From positions 2,852,001-2,916,000 of the forward strand of contig NZ_CP041188.1 in NCBI RefSeq assembly GCF_006517235.1: a stretch of 64,000 bases of DNA, written 5' to 3'. A program made the position numbers and the translations under genes. Shown here piece by piece: positions 25,009-34,459 of this stretch. The notes beneath the pieces were generated by a model. That model was not told the DNA's origin. It did not search any database and saw only the letters and a list, made by a program, of their open reading frames with translations. Origin of the DNA: Pseudarthrobacter sp. NIBRBAC000502772 (GTDB taxonomy: Bacteria; Actinomycetota; Actinomycetes; Actinomycetales; Micrococcaceae). Within the stretch, counting starts at the first letter, position 1; each line of letters opens with the position of its first letter.

Positions 25009-27825
25009 GTGAGTGAAACTACCAAACCGGCCCCTTTCCCGTCCGAGACCGCAGTGCTTGACGCTGATGCTGCCCTGCAGGACATCAACGTCCTGCCGGC
25101 CGGAGGCCAGGTTTCCGCCACGGAAGCCCCCGTGGTTCCCATCACCGGACAGCCGCGGCTCCTGGTGCTGGATGGCCACTCGATGGCGTTCCGCGCGTTC
25201 TTCGCCTTGCCGGCGGACAAGTTCTCCACCGCCAACGGTCAGCACACGAACGCCATCCACGGCTTCACGTCCATGCTCATCAACCTGATCAAGGAACAGA
25301 AGCCCACCCACATTTGTGTCGCCTTCGACGTCTCGGATGACACCACGCACCGCAAAGCCGAGTACAGCGATTACAAGGGGGGACGCAACGAAACGCCCCG
25401 TGAGATGAGCGGCCAGATCGACCTCATCGACAAGGTCATGGGCGCCTGGGGCATCAAAACCATCAAACTGCCCGGCTATGAGGCCGACGACATCCTGGCC
25501 ACCCTCGCCGCCATGGGGGAAAAGGCCGGTTTCGAGGTGCTGCTCGTCTCGGGCGACCGTGACGCCTTCCAGCTGATCACGGACAACGTTTTTGTGCTGT
25601 ACCCGCGAAAGGGCGTCAGCGACATTCCCCGGATGGACGCGGCAGCCATCCAGGAAAAGTATTTTGTGACGCCCGCCCAGTATTCGGACCTGGCCGCTTT
25701 GGTGGGGGAGACCGCGGACAACCTCCCGGGTGTGCCGGGCGTCGGCCCGAAAACCGCGGCCAAGTGGATCAACCTTTACGGCGGTCTTGAGGGCGTCCTC
25801 GAGCACCTGGATGCGATCGGCGGCAAGGTGGGCGATGCCCTTCGGGAAAACGTGGAGGACGTCAAACGCAACCGACGCCTGAACAGGCTCCACACGGATC
25901 TCGAACTTCCGCTCACCCTGGACGATCTCGCGGAACCGCGGCCGGACGAAGCCGCGCTGGAGGCTTTGTTCGACGAACTTGAATTCAAGACCATCCGTAC
26001 CCGGCTCTTTGCCCTGTACGGCAGTGAAGAGGTGGAATCTGCGGAGCGCGAAACCATCGCCGCGCCGGACTTCGTGACTCCCGCAGGGGCCGCCGAGCTG
26101 GGTGCCTTCCTGGCGGCCGGCGCTGGCAAGACGTCCGCAGTGGCCGTCGACCTGGTGCCCGGGCGGATCGGCGAGGACGCCGCCGCACTGGCCATCGTCC
26201 GCGACGATGCCGCCGTCTATATCGACCTCGCCACGCAGGACGCCGCAGCCGAAAACGTCCTGGCGGACTGGCTGCGCGATGAAAGCTCGCCAAAGGTCAT
26301 GCACGGCTACAAGGCTGCGTTGAAGGCCCTGTCCAGCCGTGGCCTGGGACTGGAAGGCGTGGTGGATGACACCTCAATTTCCGGATACCTCATCCAGCCG
26401 GACCGCCGCACCTATGAACTCGCCGAGTTGGCCCAGCACCACCTCAACGTCAGTGTTCCGTCCGAGGCCTCCAAGGCGGGCCAGCTGGAGCTGGCGTTCG
26501 ACGGCGACGACGCCGCCGCTGCCGGCGCGCTGGTCCAGGTGGCGGCCGTGGTCCAGGCCCTGAGCCGGCACTTCGCATCAGAACTCACCGAACGCAAGGC
26601 TGGGGACCTGCTGACCACCCTGGAACTGCCCGTCAGCCGCGTGCTGGCCGACATGGAAACCGCGGGCATCGCCATCGACCTGCCGCGCATGGACGAGCAG
26701 ATCGCCGATCTGGCCAAGGTGATCGACAACGCACAGGAACTTGCCTTCGCCGCGATCGGCCACGAGGTTAATCTGGGATCGCCCAAGCAGCTGCAGACCG
26801 TGCTCTTCGACGAACTCGAATTGCCGAAAACGAAGAAGATCAAGTCCGGCTACACCACCGATGCCGCGTCGCTGAAGAACCTGCTGGAAAAGACCGGCCA
26901 CGAATTCCTGGTCCAGCTGATGGCGCACCGGGAGTCCTCGAAGCTGCGCCAGATGCTGGAGTCGCTCAAGAAGTCCGTGACGGAAGATGGCCGGATCCAC
27001 ACCACCTACGCGCAGAACGTGGCAGCGACGGGCCGAATCTCCTCCAACAACCCCAACCTGCAGAACATCCCCATCCGCAGCGAGGAAGGCCGTCGCGTCC
27101 GCGGCATCTTTGTGGTCAGTGACGGCTACGAATGCCTGCTGTCCGCAGACTACTCACAGATCGAAATGCGGATCATGGCGCACCTATCGGGCGACGCAGG
27201 CCTGATCCAGGCCTACCAGGACGGCGAAGACCTCCACCGGTTTGTGGGCTCGAACATCTTCCACGTGCCCACCGAAGAAGTCACCAGTGCCATGCGCTCC
27301 AAGGTCAAGGCCATGTCCTACGGCCTCGCCTACGGCCTGACTTCGTTTGGCCTGTCCAAGCAGCTGGAAATTTCCGTGGACGAGGCCCGCACCCTGATGA
27401 AGGAGTACTTCGACCGGTTCGGCGCCGTCCGCGACTACCTCCGCGGAGTGGTGGACCAGGCCCGGGTGGACGGCTACACGGCCACCATCGAGGGGCGACG
27501 CCGCTACCTGCCGGACCTCACCAGCACGGACCGGCAGCTGCGCGAAAACGCGGAGCGCATCGCACTGAACTCACCCATCCAGGGATCGGCCGCGGACATC
27601 ATCAAACGCGCCATGCTTGGCGTGCACGCTGAACTGGCGGCGCAGGGCCTGAAGTCGCGCATGCTCCTGCAGGTCCATGACGAACTGGTCCTTGAAGTCG
27701 CCGCCGGCGAACGTGTTGCGGTGGAGAAGCTCGTCACCGAGCAGATGGGCTCCGCCGCGGACCTCAGCGTCCCGCTGGATGTCCAGATCGGCGTGGGCCC
27801 CAGCTGGTACGACGCCGGCCACTAG
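25009..27825 (+). CDS. polA: DNA polymerase I
   Basis: This is a 938-residue polymerase I. The 5'-3' nuclease domain spans about residues 48-330 (LLVLDGHSMAFRAFF, YEADDILAT, VSGDRDAFQLI, the VPGVGPKTA helix-hairpin-helix). The 3'-5' domain is present but degenerate: the DxE site reads VDLVPG and the other acidic positions are not kept, so proofreading is probably absent, as in other actinobacteria. The polymerase domain carries motif A DYSQIEMR (Asp714), motif B RSKVKAMSYGLAYG and motif C QVHDELVLEV (about residue 888). It fills gaps after excision repair and removes Okazaki primers. The GTG at 25009 is favoured by spacing to TAGGCT; an ATG at 24988 is an alternative. Confidence 0.96.
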   Translation: MSETTKPAPFPSETAVLDADAALQDINVLPAGGQVSATEAPVVPITGQPRLLVLDGHSMAFRAFFALPADKFSTANGQHTNAIHGFTSMLINLIKEQKPTHICVAFDVSDDTTHRKAEYSDYKGGRNETPREMSGQIDLIDKVMGAWGIKTIKLPGYEADDILATLAAMGEKAGFEVLLVSGDRDAFQLITDNVFVLYPRKGVSDIPRMDAAAIQEKYFVTPAQYSDLAALVGETADNLPGVPGVGPKTAAKWINLYGGLEGVLEHLDAIGGKVGDALRENVEDVKRNRRLNRLHTDLELPLTLDDLAEPRPDEAALEALFDELEFKTIRTRLFALYGSEEVESAERETIAAPDFVTPAGAAELGAFLAAGAGKTSAVAVDLVPGRIGEDAAALAIVRDDAAVYIDLATQDAAAENVLADWLRDESSPKVMHGYKAALKALSSRGLGLEGVVDDTSISGYLIQPDRRTYELAELAQHHLNVSVPSEASKAGQLELAFDGDDAAAAGALVQVAAVVQALSRHFASELTERKAGDLLTTLELPVSRVLADMETAGIAIDLPRMDEQIADLAKVIDNAQELAFAAIGHEVNLGSPKQLQTVLFDELELPKTKKIKSGYTTDAASLKNLLEKTGHEFLVQLMAHRESSKLRQMLESLKKSVTEDGRIHTTYAQNVAATGRISSNNPNLQNIPIRSEEGRRVRGIFVVSDGYECLLSADYSQIEMRIMAHLSGDAGLIQAYQDGEDLHRFVGSNIFHVPTEEVTSAMRSKVKAMSYGLAYGLTSFGLSKQLEISVDEARTLMKEYFDRFGAVRDYLRGVVDQARVDGYTATIEGRRRYLPDLTSTDRQLRENAERIALNSPIQGSAADIIKRAMLGVHAELAAQGLKSRMLLQVHDELVLEVAAGERVAVEKLVTEQMGSAADLSVPLDVQIGVGPSWYDAGH

Positions 27826-27885
27826 GCTGCTGGAACGGGCTGCTCGGAAACGAATGAGTTGCCGGGAACGAATGGGCGGGGCGCG

Positions 27886-28497
27886 ATGGACAAGTACGAC
27901 GTCAAGAAACAGTTCAAGGATCTGTACGCGCCCCGGGCCCGGGACTTCGAGGTGGTTACCGTCCCTCCGCTGAGCTACCTGATGCTGGACGGGCAAGGTA
28001 ATCCGGGGACGGCCCCCGCCTACGCCGCCGCCCTCGAGGCCCTGTATTCGGTGTCGTACGCCGTGAAGTTCGCCAGCAAGCACGCGGGCCGGGACTACGT
28101 CGTCGGGCCGCTGGAGGGCCTGTGGACAGCAGACGATCCGGACGCCTTCACCAGGGGTGAGAAGGACAGCTGGAAGTGGACCATGATGATCCATCAGCCA
28201 GGCTGGATCGGCGCCGCCGATGTGCAGGAGGGTATCGCGGAGGCGGCGGCGAAAAACGCTCCGGGACTGGACCTGCTCCGCCTTGAGACCCTCGATGAAG
28301 GCCTCTCGGTGCAGATCCTGCACATCGGCAGCTACGACGACGAGGCCCCCACGCTGCGCCGCCTGCACAGTGAGTACATGCCGGCCAACGGTTTCGGATT
28401 TGCCGGCCTGCACCACGAGATCTACCTCAGTGACGCGCGGAAGGTGGCACCGGAAGAGCTCAAAACCATCCTCCGGCAACCCGTGCGGCGGCTCTGA
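27886..28497 (+). CDS. GyrI-like small-molecule-binding protein
   Basis: This 203-residue protein has the GyrI-like/SOUL-type ligand-binding fold. The FEVVTVPPLSYLMLDGQG segment and the paired half LSVQILHIGSYDDEAPTL contain the conserved glutamate-bearing strands, and GLHHEIYLSDARK closes the domain. There is no DNA-binding domain, so it is a free-standing ligand-binding or hydrolase-like member rather than an AraC-type regulator. The ATG at 27886 is the domain start; an in-frame TTG at 27859 would add nine residues. It lies 60 bases after polA and may be read from the same transcript. Confidence 0.82.
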   Translation: MDKYDVKKQFKDLYAPRARDFEVVTVPPLSYLMLDGQGNPGTAPAYAAALEALYSVSYAVKFASKHAGRDYVVGPLEGLWTADDPDAFTRGEKDSWKWTMMIHQPGWIGAADVQEGIAEAAAKNAPGLDLLRLETLDEGLSVQILHIGSYDDEAPTLRRLHSEYMPANGFGFAGLHHEIYLSDARKVAPEELKTILRQPVRRL

Positions 28498-28572
28498 GGC
28501 ATGTCCCTGCGGCTCTGCGGAACTTCCTGCCTGCGGGCGTGTTGCTGCTGGCCAGGCCCCGGATTCATTGGT

Positions 28573-28578
28573 TAGGCT
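28573..28578 (+). promoter_or_regulatory. candidate -10 element of the Eis-like gene
   Basis: TAGGCT is followed by seven bases and then GTG at 28586, with no ribosome-binding site. Confidence 0.4.
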
Positions 28579-28585
28579 CGGCGGT

Positions 28586-29884
28586 GTGGCTGAACTGAGT
28601 GATGACTACGAAATCCGGCGCTTCCCAGCGGCATCCAAGGGCGAGGCGGGTTATCCGGACGCCGAATCATGGGTGAAGGCGGTCGCATTTGGCTTCCATG
28701 AATCCACGCGGACACCGGAGCATGTTGCCAAGTCCTTGGAGACCTACGCAGCTGACCGGCGGATCTTCACCGGCGCCTACCAGACGCGGGAAGTTGCGCC
28801 TGGGTCGCTCCCCGCGAACGTACCGGTGGCAACCTTCGGCACCCTGCGCAAAACACTCAACATCGGCTTCGGCCGGCTGCTGGAAACGCAACTGGTCACA
28901 GCCGTGACGGTCCGGACCTCACATCGGCGGCGCGGCTTGCTGCGCCGGATGATGTCCGAGGACCTGGCCATGGCGAAAAACGATGGCCTGGCAATGGCCG
29001 CCCTGACAGCGTCAGAAGGCTCCATCTATGGGCGCTTTGGCTACGGCGTGGCCAGCTTCGAACGGACCGTGAAAGTGGACACCACCGCCCGGTTCCGGCT
29101 CAACCATCACGCCGTCGGTACCGTGGACGTCGCGGACCCGCGAGTGCTGCTGGATCTGGCGCCGGTGGTTTTCGACCGCGTGCACCGACTGACGCCGGGA
29201 TCGATCGGCCGCCAGGACTGGTATCGCCAGCTTGCTTCAGGGTCCTTGGGCCGCGAGGGCAAGGAAGATCCTGCCGTCAAGGCGGCACTGCACTACGGCC
29301 CCGACGGCGCCGTGGACGGCTACGTCTCTTACAAATTCCTTGGCTGGGACACCGAGCCCTACACCATGCAGGTGGTGGACCTCGTGGCGGCCACGAACGA
29401 GGCGTACCTGGAGCTCTGGCAGTTCCTGGCCGCCATCGACCTGGTGGAACGCATCACGTGGGACGAAGCACCGCTGGATGACCCGCTCACGTGGGCACTG
29501 GCCGATCCCCGCTGCATCGACTCCTCAGACAGCCGGGACATGCTCTGGCTCCGCATCCTGGACGTGGCCCGGGCGCTGGAAGCCCGGCATTACCCGCTGG
29601 ACGGCAGACTGCTGCTCGAGGTGCAGGACCCGCTTGGTCTCACGGCGGGAACGTTTGCCGTGGAGGTCAGCGGCGGCGAGGCCGCCGTCGTGCGTCTGGA
29701 AGCTGCGCAGGATCCGGACCTGACGCTGGATGTCTCCGCGCTGTCATCCATCTACCTCGGTGCTGTCAGCCCGGTGACGCTGACGGCGGCGGGCCGGATC
29801 CGTGAACACACCCGGGGCGCGGCGCTCCGGGCCCGAGGGATGTTCGCGGTGGAACGCGCCACGCACTGCCTCACGCACTTCTGA
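28586..29884 (+). CDS. Eis-like GNAT N-acetyltransferase with SCP2-like C-domain
   Basis: This 432-residue protein has the Eis arrangement. A GNAT domain comes first (LVTAVTVRTSHRRRGLLRRMM is the acetyl-CoA pyrophosphate loop, GSIYGRFGYGVAS the following strand). A second degenerate GNAT region follows, and an SCP2-like C-terminal domain begins near residue 325. The free C-terminal carboxylate (ending THCLTHF) matches the catalytic end of Eis enzymes. Eis enzymes acetylate amines, including aminoglycosides at several positions in mycobacteria. Whether this one does so here is not shown. The GTG at 28586 is preceded by TAGGCT. Confidence 0.9.
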   Translation: MAELSDDYEIRRFPAASKGEAGYPDAESWVKAVAFGFHESTRTPEHVAKSLETYAADRRIFTGAYQTREVAPGSLPANVPVATFGTLRKTLNIGFGRLLETQLVTAVTVRTSHRRRGLLRRMMSEDLAMAKNDGLAMAALTASEGSIYGRFGYGVASFERTVKVDTTARFRLNHHAVGTVDVADPRVLLDLAPVVFDRVHRLTPGSIGRQDWYRQLASGSLGREGKEDPAVKAALHYGPDGAVDGYVSYKFLGWDTEPYTMQVVDLVAATNEAYLELWQFLAAIDLVERITWDEAPLDDPLTWALADPRCIDSSDSRDMLWLRILDVARALEARHYPLDGRLLLEVQDPLGLTAGTFAVEVSGGEAAVVRLEAAQDPDLTLDVSALSSIYLGAVSPVTLTAAGRIREHTRGAALRARGMFAVERATHCLTHF

Positions 29885-29934
29885 GCCCCGGCATTGCAGG
29901 CACGCTCGGCAAGGGCCGGTCGTTGCCATGCGCT

Positions 29935-29964
29935 TTGACCCTCGTTGGCCGCTGCGACTAGAAT
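29935..29964 (+). promoter_or_regulatory. probable rpsA promoter
   Basis: TTGACC (29935-29940) and TAGAAT (29959-29964) are separated by 18 bases. They lie about 155 bases before the rpsA start and resemble a housekeeping sigma-A promoter. Apart from this promoter I see nothing in the 235-base region before rpsA. Confidence 0.6.
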
Positions 29965-30119
29965 AAGTGGGCGCGTACTACGTGCGCGTTTCTAGAATCC
30001 ACAAATCAGGAAGACCCGGAAGATCCCTGCGATCGCCCGAAGACCTGCGCCTGCGTTCCATAACGTGGGCGCGGCGGTCTGCCTGACCGACTAACTATCC
30101 ACAACGGAGCCCCTACTAC

Positions 30120-31598
30120 ATGACCATCACCTCCACCGAGAAGCCCGGTACCCCCGTAGTCGCCATTAACGACATCGGTACCGCTGAGGACTTCCTCGCA
30201 GCAGTCGACGCCACCATCAAGTACTTCAACGACGGAGACCTCGTCGAAGGTACCGTCGTCAAGGTCGACCGCGATGAAGTTCTGCTCGACATCGGTTACA
30301 AGACCGAAGGTGTCATTCCCTCCCGCGAGCTGTCCATCAAGCACGACGTTGATCCCGGAGACGTTGTCTCCGTTGGCGATCTCGTCGAAGCCCTGGTGCT
30401 CACCAAGGAAGACAAAGAAGGCCGCCTGATCCTCTCCAAGAAGCGGGCTCAGTACGAGCGCGCCTGGGGCGACATCGAGAAGGTCAAGGAAGAAGACGGT
30501 GTTGTCACCGGTACCGTCATCGAGGTTGTCAAGGGTGGTCTTATCCTCGACATCGGTCTGCGCGGCTTCCTGCCCGCATCCCTCGTCGAGATGCGCCGTG
30601 TGCGCGACCTCGCTCCGTACATCGGTCAGAAGATCGAAGCCAAAATCATCGAGCTGGACAAGAACCGCAACAACGTTGTGCTGTCCCGCCGTGCCTGGCT
30701 CGAGCAGACCCAGTCCGAGGTCCGCTCCACGTTCCTCAACAAGCTGGAAAAGGGCCAGGTCCGTCCCGGCGTCGTTTCCTCCATCGTCAACTTCGGTGCC
30801 TTCGTGGACCTGGGCGGCGTAGACGGCCTCGTTCACGTTTCCGAGCTGTCCTGGAAGCACATCGACCACCCGTCCGAGGTTGTCGAAGTTGGCCAGGAAG
30901 TCACTGTCGAGGTTCTCGAAGTCGACCTGGACCGCGAGCGTGTTTCACTGTCGCTCAAGGCTACGCAGGAAGATCCGTGGCAGACCTTCGCCCGCACCCA
31001 CGCCCTCGGGCAGGTTGTTCCGGGTAAGGTCACCAAGCTCGTTCCGTTCGGTGCGTTCGTACGCGTCGAAGACGGCATCGAAGGCCTCGTGCACATCTCC
31101 GAACTGGCAGTCCGCCACGTGGAGCTGGCTGAGCAGGTTGTCTCCGTTGGTGACGAGCTGTTCGTCAAGGTCATCGATATCGACCTCGAGCGCCGCCGCA
31201 TCTCCCTCTCCCTCAAGCAGGCCAACGAGGGCGTTGACGCCGAGTCCACCGAATTCGATCCGGCTCTCTACGGCATGTCCGCTGAGTACGACGAAGAGGG
31301 CAACTACAAGTACCCGGAGGGCTTCGACCCGGAGTCCAACGAGTGGCTTGAAGGCTACGAGAACCAGCGCGCCGTTTGGGAGCAGCAGTACGCTGACGCC
31401 CAGACCCGCTGGGAAGCACACAAGAAGCAGGTTGCCCAGCACGCTGCCGATGACGCTGCAGCTGCAACGTCCGGTGACAGCGATTCCGGCACCACCAGCT
31501 ACTCCTCCGAGCCTGCTGCCGAGTCCAACGCCGGGGCCGGTACCCTTGCTTCGGACGAGGCTCTTGCAGCTCTGCGCGAGAAGCTGACCGGCAACTAA
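30120..31598 (+). CDS. rpsA: 30S ribosomal protein S1
   Basis: This 492-residue protein has four S1 RNA-binding repeats at about residues 36-105, 122-190, 208-278 and 295-364. Typical pieces are GTVVKVDRDEVLLDIGYKTEG and the later NFGAFVDLGGVDGLVHVSEL. The C-terminal 120 residues are acidic, aromatic and then Ala/Ser/Thr-rich, a common actinobacterial tail. It helps bind mRNA to the 30S subunit and is essential in most bacteria. ATG start; upstream leader of about 155 bases, possible autoregulation. Codon usage is clearly of a highly expressed gene. A strong intrinsic terminator follows at 31639-31670. Confidence 0.97.
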   Translation: MTITSTEKPGTPVVAINDIGTAEDFLAAVDATIKYFNDGDLVEGTVVKVDRDEVLLDIGYKTEGVIPSRELSIKHDVDPGDVVSVGDLVEALVLTKEDKEGRLILSKKRAQYERAWGDIEKVKEEDGVVTGTVIEVVKGGLILDIGLRGFLPASLVEMRRVRDLAPYIGQKIEAKIIELDKNRNNVVLSRRAWLEQTQSEVRSTFLNKLEKGQVRPGVVSSIVNFGAFVDLGGVDGLVHVSELSWKHIDHPSEVVEVGQEVTVEVLEVDLDRERVSLSLKATQEDPWQTFARTHALGQVVPGKVTKLVPFGAFVRVEDGIEGLVHISELAVRHVELAEQVVSVGDELFVKVIDIDLERRRISLSLKQANEGVDAESTEFDPALYGMSAEYDEEGNYKYPEGFDPESNEWLEGYENQRAVWEQQYADAQTRWEAHKKQVAQHAADDAAAATSGDSDSGTTSYSSEPAAESNAGAGTLASDEALAALREKLTGN

Positions 31599-31638
31599 TT
31601 CCGCCTCTCCCTTCACCGGGAACAGCTGAATAGCCACG

Positions 31639-31670
31639 AAAGGACCCCCGCCGTTTGGCGGGGGTCCTTT
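31639..31670 (+). terminator. intrinsic terminator of rpsA
   Basis: A 14-bp perfect stem (aaaggacccccgcc paired with ggcgggggtccttt) with a four-base loop gttt ends in a short T-run. It is 40 bases after the rpsA stop. Confidence 0.9.
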
Positions 31671-31735
31671 TGCGCGTAGGCGGTGTCCGACAGCTTGGGG
31701 CCCAGCCAGCACCAAGAGACCAACCGGCGCCAGGG

Positions 31736-33142
31736 TCAGCCGCGGGCGGGGTCGATGTTCGGGTTGAGGTGGAAGAAGTTCGTGGGGTCGTACTGCCTCT
31801 TGACGGCGACGAGGCGCTGCCAGTTTTCCCCCCAGCCGCGCCGGCTCACCTCCGGCCCCGTGTCCGCTTCAACGTTGAGGTAGCTGCCACCCGGCACATA
31901 GGCGTCCAGCGCTTGTGCCGTTCGTTTCGTCCACTCGATCATGGACTGGTCGTCTACGGAGTTGTCCCACGACGTCGGCAAGTCGTACGCGAACTGGGCT
32001 GTTCGGTGGGCGAAGGCGGTAGCAGAACCGGCCACGTCGCCGATCGCTCCACCCAGATGGTGGAAATCGATCTCCAGGGCCGGGTGGGGTGCATTGGCGA
32101 AGGCCTCCACTGACAGGTCGACGGCGGCCCGTGGCAGTGCTTCCATCAGGCCGGTCTTCATGTAGTAGCGGCGGCCCCACGGATACTCCTCGTCAGACAT
32201 CGACTGCATGAACAGGAACGGCCGCGGGCCGCTGAGATCAATGCTCGGTGGACCGTATTCGCGCAGGGGCAGCACGGCCGCCAAACCGTCAGGAATGTCC
32301 CCGCACCACATCCCGGCCACGCCGACGGCTGGCGCTCCATGCATCGCTTCCGGATACGGATCGCTCCGGGGGACGTTGAAGAGGAATATCAGGGATGTGA
32401 GTTCGCGAGGCGCGTCTGCAGCGAAGTCAAGGTAGCGCTCGAAAACCTCGTGGACCTGCTCAAGAGGCCAGGCAAGCAGCAGGGCAAGCACGTCCCGGCG
32501 TACCTCCTGGGCCTGGAACTCGAATCCCGTGACGATGCCGAAGTTGCCGCCGCCTCCGCGCAGTGCCCAGAACAGCTCGGTGTTGTCATCTGCCGAGGCG
32601 TGCAGGAGATTGCCGTCAGCGGTCACCACTTCCGCAGAGATCAAGTGGTCGATTGTCAGCCCGTACCTGCGCATAAGCAGTCCGACCCCGCCGCCGAGGG
32701 CAAGGCCTCCAATGCCGGTATGCGAGACGACTCCCGACGGAACCGCGAGACCGAATTCCTGCGTGTGCTGGTCGATCTCTCCGAGAAGGCAGCCGCCTCC
32801 CACCCGGACCCTCCGGGAGGCAGGGTCGACACTGATGTCCTTTAGCCCCGCCAAAGAAATCACCATCCCGCCGTCGCTGGTGCCGAAGCCGGGCAGGCTG
32901 TGACCGCCGCAACGTACGGCAGCATCAAGCTGGTGCTCGCGCGCGAAGCGGACCGCGGTCTGGACTTCCGCTGCGTCCGTGCAGGTGGCGATGAGTGAAG
33001 GCTGGCGGTTGATCATCGCGTTCCAGACCCTGCTTTGTCCGGCATAGTCCGCCTCCCCGGGCGTTGTGACGGGCAGCCTCAGGGCCGAACGAAGCCGGGA
33101 GACCTGTTGTTCGGTGACCGGGTGAGGAACAGCAGCGTCCAT
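31736..33142 (-). CDS. FAD-binding oxidoreductase (berberine-bridge/PCMH type)
   Basis: This is a 468-residue flavin oxidase. AVRCGGHSLPG near residue 76-84 holds His81, the usual covalent flavin attachment site. LRVGGG-like and GIGGLALGGGVGLLMRRYG segments complete the FAD-binding domain. The second attachment cysteine of bicovalent members is absent. The BBE-type C-terminal tail QYDPTNFFHLNPNIDP is present. The family oxidises sugars, alkaloids or aromatic alcohols with oxygen; the substrate is unknown. It follows the GNAT gene with nine bases between and is the third gene of a minus-strand set (yigZ, GNAT, this). Confidence 0.9.
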   Translation of the reverse strand: MDAAVPHPVTEQQVSRLRSALRLPVTTPGEADYAGQSRVWNAMINRQPSLIATCTDAAEVQTAVRFAREHQLDAAVRCGGHSLPGFGTSDGGMVISLAGLKDISVDPASRRVRVGGGCLLGEIDQHTQEFGLAVPSGVVSHTGIGGLALGGGVGLLMRRYGLTIDHLISAEVVTADGNLLHASADDNTELFWALRGGGGNFGIVTGFEFQAQEVRRDVLALLLAWPLEQVHEVFERYLDFAADAPRELTSLIFLFNVPRSDPYPEAMHGAPAVGVAGMWCGDIPDGLAAVLPLREYGPPSIDLSGPRPFLFMQSMSDEEYPWGRRYYMKTGLMEALPRAAVDLSVEAFANAPHPALEIDFHHLGGAIGDVAGSATAFAHRTAQFAYDLPTSWDNSVDDQSMIEWTKRTAQALDAYVPGGSYLNVEADTGPEVSRRGWGENWQRLVAVKRQYDPTNFFHLNPNIDPARG

Positions 33143-33151
33143 CCCCTGATG

Positions 33152-33697
33152 CTATTCCTGCGGAATGCCTGCGGGAAGACTGGCCTGATGACGTTCCGGA
33201 GGCTGGAGGAGCCCAAGGCGGGCGCGGACCGAACCACGTTCCTCGGAGAGGGTCGCGCCGGCCGAACGCAGCAGCGCCTGGGCCGCCCGGTTGGCGGGAG
33301 TCGTTGCCGCCTCGAGCACGGTGGCACCAGCGGCTGCGGCCGCGGCGGCCACGAGCTTGAGGGCCAGGCCGCCGAGGCCTTGGCCCCGGAAACTCCGGCC
33401 CAGCCAGATGCCGGTCTCCACGACGCCGGGTCTTGTGCGCTTCAGCCTGATGGAGCCGGCGATCCTGCCACCGTCCACGATGGCCCAGCTCTTCTCCTGG
33501 GACGCGCCGTCGAGGCCCGCCATGGCGTCACGGTGGTATTTCCGGAACCATTCGATCCGTTCGGCATTCCAGCCCGTCCCGTTGCCCAGCGGCGGGGTGA
33601 CTTCGTCAGGGTCCGCGTCCAGCTGCGCCAGCTCCAGCAGCCGTTCCAGCATGGGGTCGTCGACGTCTGCCAGATGGACTTCAGGGCAGCGGGACAT
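33152..33697 (-). CDS. GNAT family N-acetyltransferase (RimJ/L-like)
   Basis: This is a 181-residue single-domain GNAT protein. The acetyl-CoA loop is LGRSFRGQGLGGLALKLV near residue 108, followed by ATTPANRAAQALLRSAGA, the usual alpha4-beta6 segment. ETGIWLG precedes it. The acceptor is unknown. The ATG at 33697 has GGAGTGG seven bases before it. It overlaps the end of the yigZ gene by 17 bases on the same strand, so the two are co-transcribed. Confidence 0.87.
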   Translation of the reverse strand: MSRCPEVHLADVDDPMLERLLELAQLDADPDEVTPPLGNGTGWNAERIEWFRKYHRDAMAGLDGASQEKSWAIVDGGRIAGSIRLKRTRPGVVETGIWLGRSFRGQGLGGLALKLVAAAAAAAGATVLEAATTPANRAAQALLRSAGATLSEERGSVRARLGLLQPPERHQASLPAGIPQE

Positions 33698-34370
33698 CGA
33701 TCCACTCCGTTCCGGCCGCCGTGAGCACGGTTCTCCCGGCGGTGAGCGACAACACGCGATCGGTGGCGGCAGAAACTTCCGCGGCCTCGTCACGCACGGC
33801 CAGGCGAAGGACGGTGTCCTGCGCTCCGTAGGTGGTTTCCGCCATCACAAACCCCGCCGCGCGAAGGTCGTTCTCCAGCCGTCCCGCGGCGGAGTGCGGC
33901 ACCGACGCGGAACAGATCCGCAGGCGGCTGCGGCGAACCAGTGGGGCCCGTTGCAGGGCCGCGGAAACCGACTCGGAATATGCACGCACCAACCCACCCG
34001 CCCCCAGCAGGATCCCGCCGAAATAGCGCACGACGACGGCACTGACGTCGCTGAGGTCCGTCACGCCCGGCGCCGTTTCCCTTTTGATGATGGCCTCCAG
34101 CATGGGGGTGCCGGCCGTGCCGGAGGGCTCTCCGTCGTCATTGGAGCGCTGGATGTCCCGGTCCGGCCCCAGGACGAACGCCGAGCAGTGGTGGCGGGCA
34201 TCGTGGAACTCGCGGCGCAGGGCGGCCACCAGGTCCCGCGCGGTGTCCTCATTCTCGGCGCGGCGCAGCACGGTAATGAACCTGGAGCGTTTGATCTCGA
34301 TCTCGTGCCGGAACTCCGGCCCCGACGCGAGGGTGGTGTAGGCGGTGGCCCGGCTGTCTTGCTCTTGCAC
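33681..34370 (-). CDS. yigZ: YigZ/IMPACT family protein
   Basis: This 229-residue protein has the IMPACT domain (residues about 20-130: FRHEIEIKRSRFITVL, then SNDDGEPSGTAGTPML, then VVVRYFGGILLGAGGLVRAYS) and a C-terminal ferredoxin-like domain. The DDGEPSGTAG and YFGG motifs are diagnostic. Eukaryotic relatives tune the Gcn2 stress kinase. The bacterial function is not known, although a ribosome or nucleic-acid link has been suggested from structure. It has a GTG start seven bases after TAGACT. First gene of a three-gene minus-strand operon. Confidence 0.93.
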   Translation of the reverse strand: MQEQDSRATAYTTLASGPEFRHEIEIKRSRFITVLRRAENEDTARDLVAALRREFHDARHHCSAFVLGPDRDIQRSNDDGEPSGTAGTPMLEAIIKRETAPGVTDLSDVSAVVVRYFGGILLGAGGLVRAYSESVSAALQRAPLVRRSRLRICSASVPHSAAGRLENDLRAAGFVMAETTYGAQDTVLRLAVRDEAAEVSAATDRVLSLTAGRTVLTAAGTEWIDVPLP

Positions 34371-34376
34371 CGCCCT

Positions 34377-34382
34377 AGTCTA
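34377..34382 (-). promoter_or_regulatory. candidate -10 element of yigZ
   Basis: On the minus strand TAGACT is followed by six bases and then the GTG start at 34370. No ribosome-binding site fits between them, so this is a leaderless candidate. Confidence 0.45.
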
Positions 34383-34447
34383 GGCCCCACCGACTCCCTG
34401 ACTTCGCTGCGCTCACCCAGGGAACCCTGGCGGAGTGGGCCCACTAG

Positions 34448-34453
34448 TAGGGT
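34448..34453 (+). promoter_or_regulatory. candidate -10 element of coaE
   Basis: TAGGGT ends seven bases before the ATG at 34460, with no ribosome-binding site in between. Confidence 0.5.
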
Positions 34454-34459
34454 GGTTGG

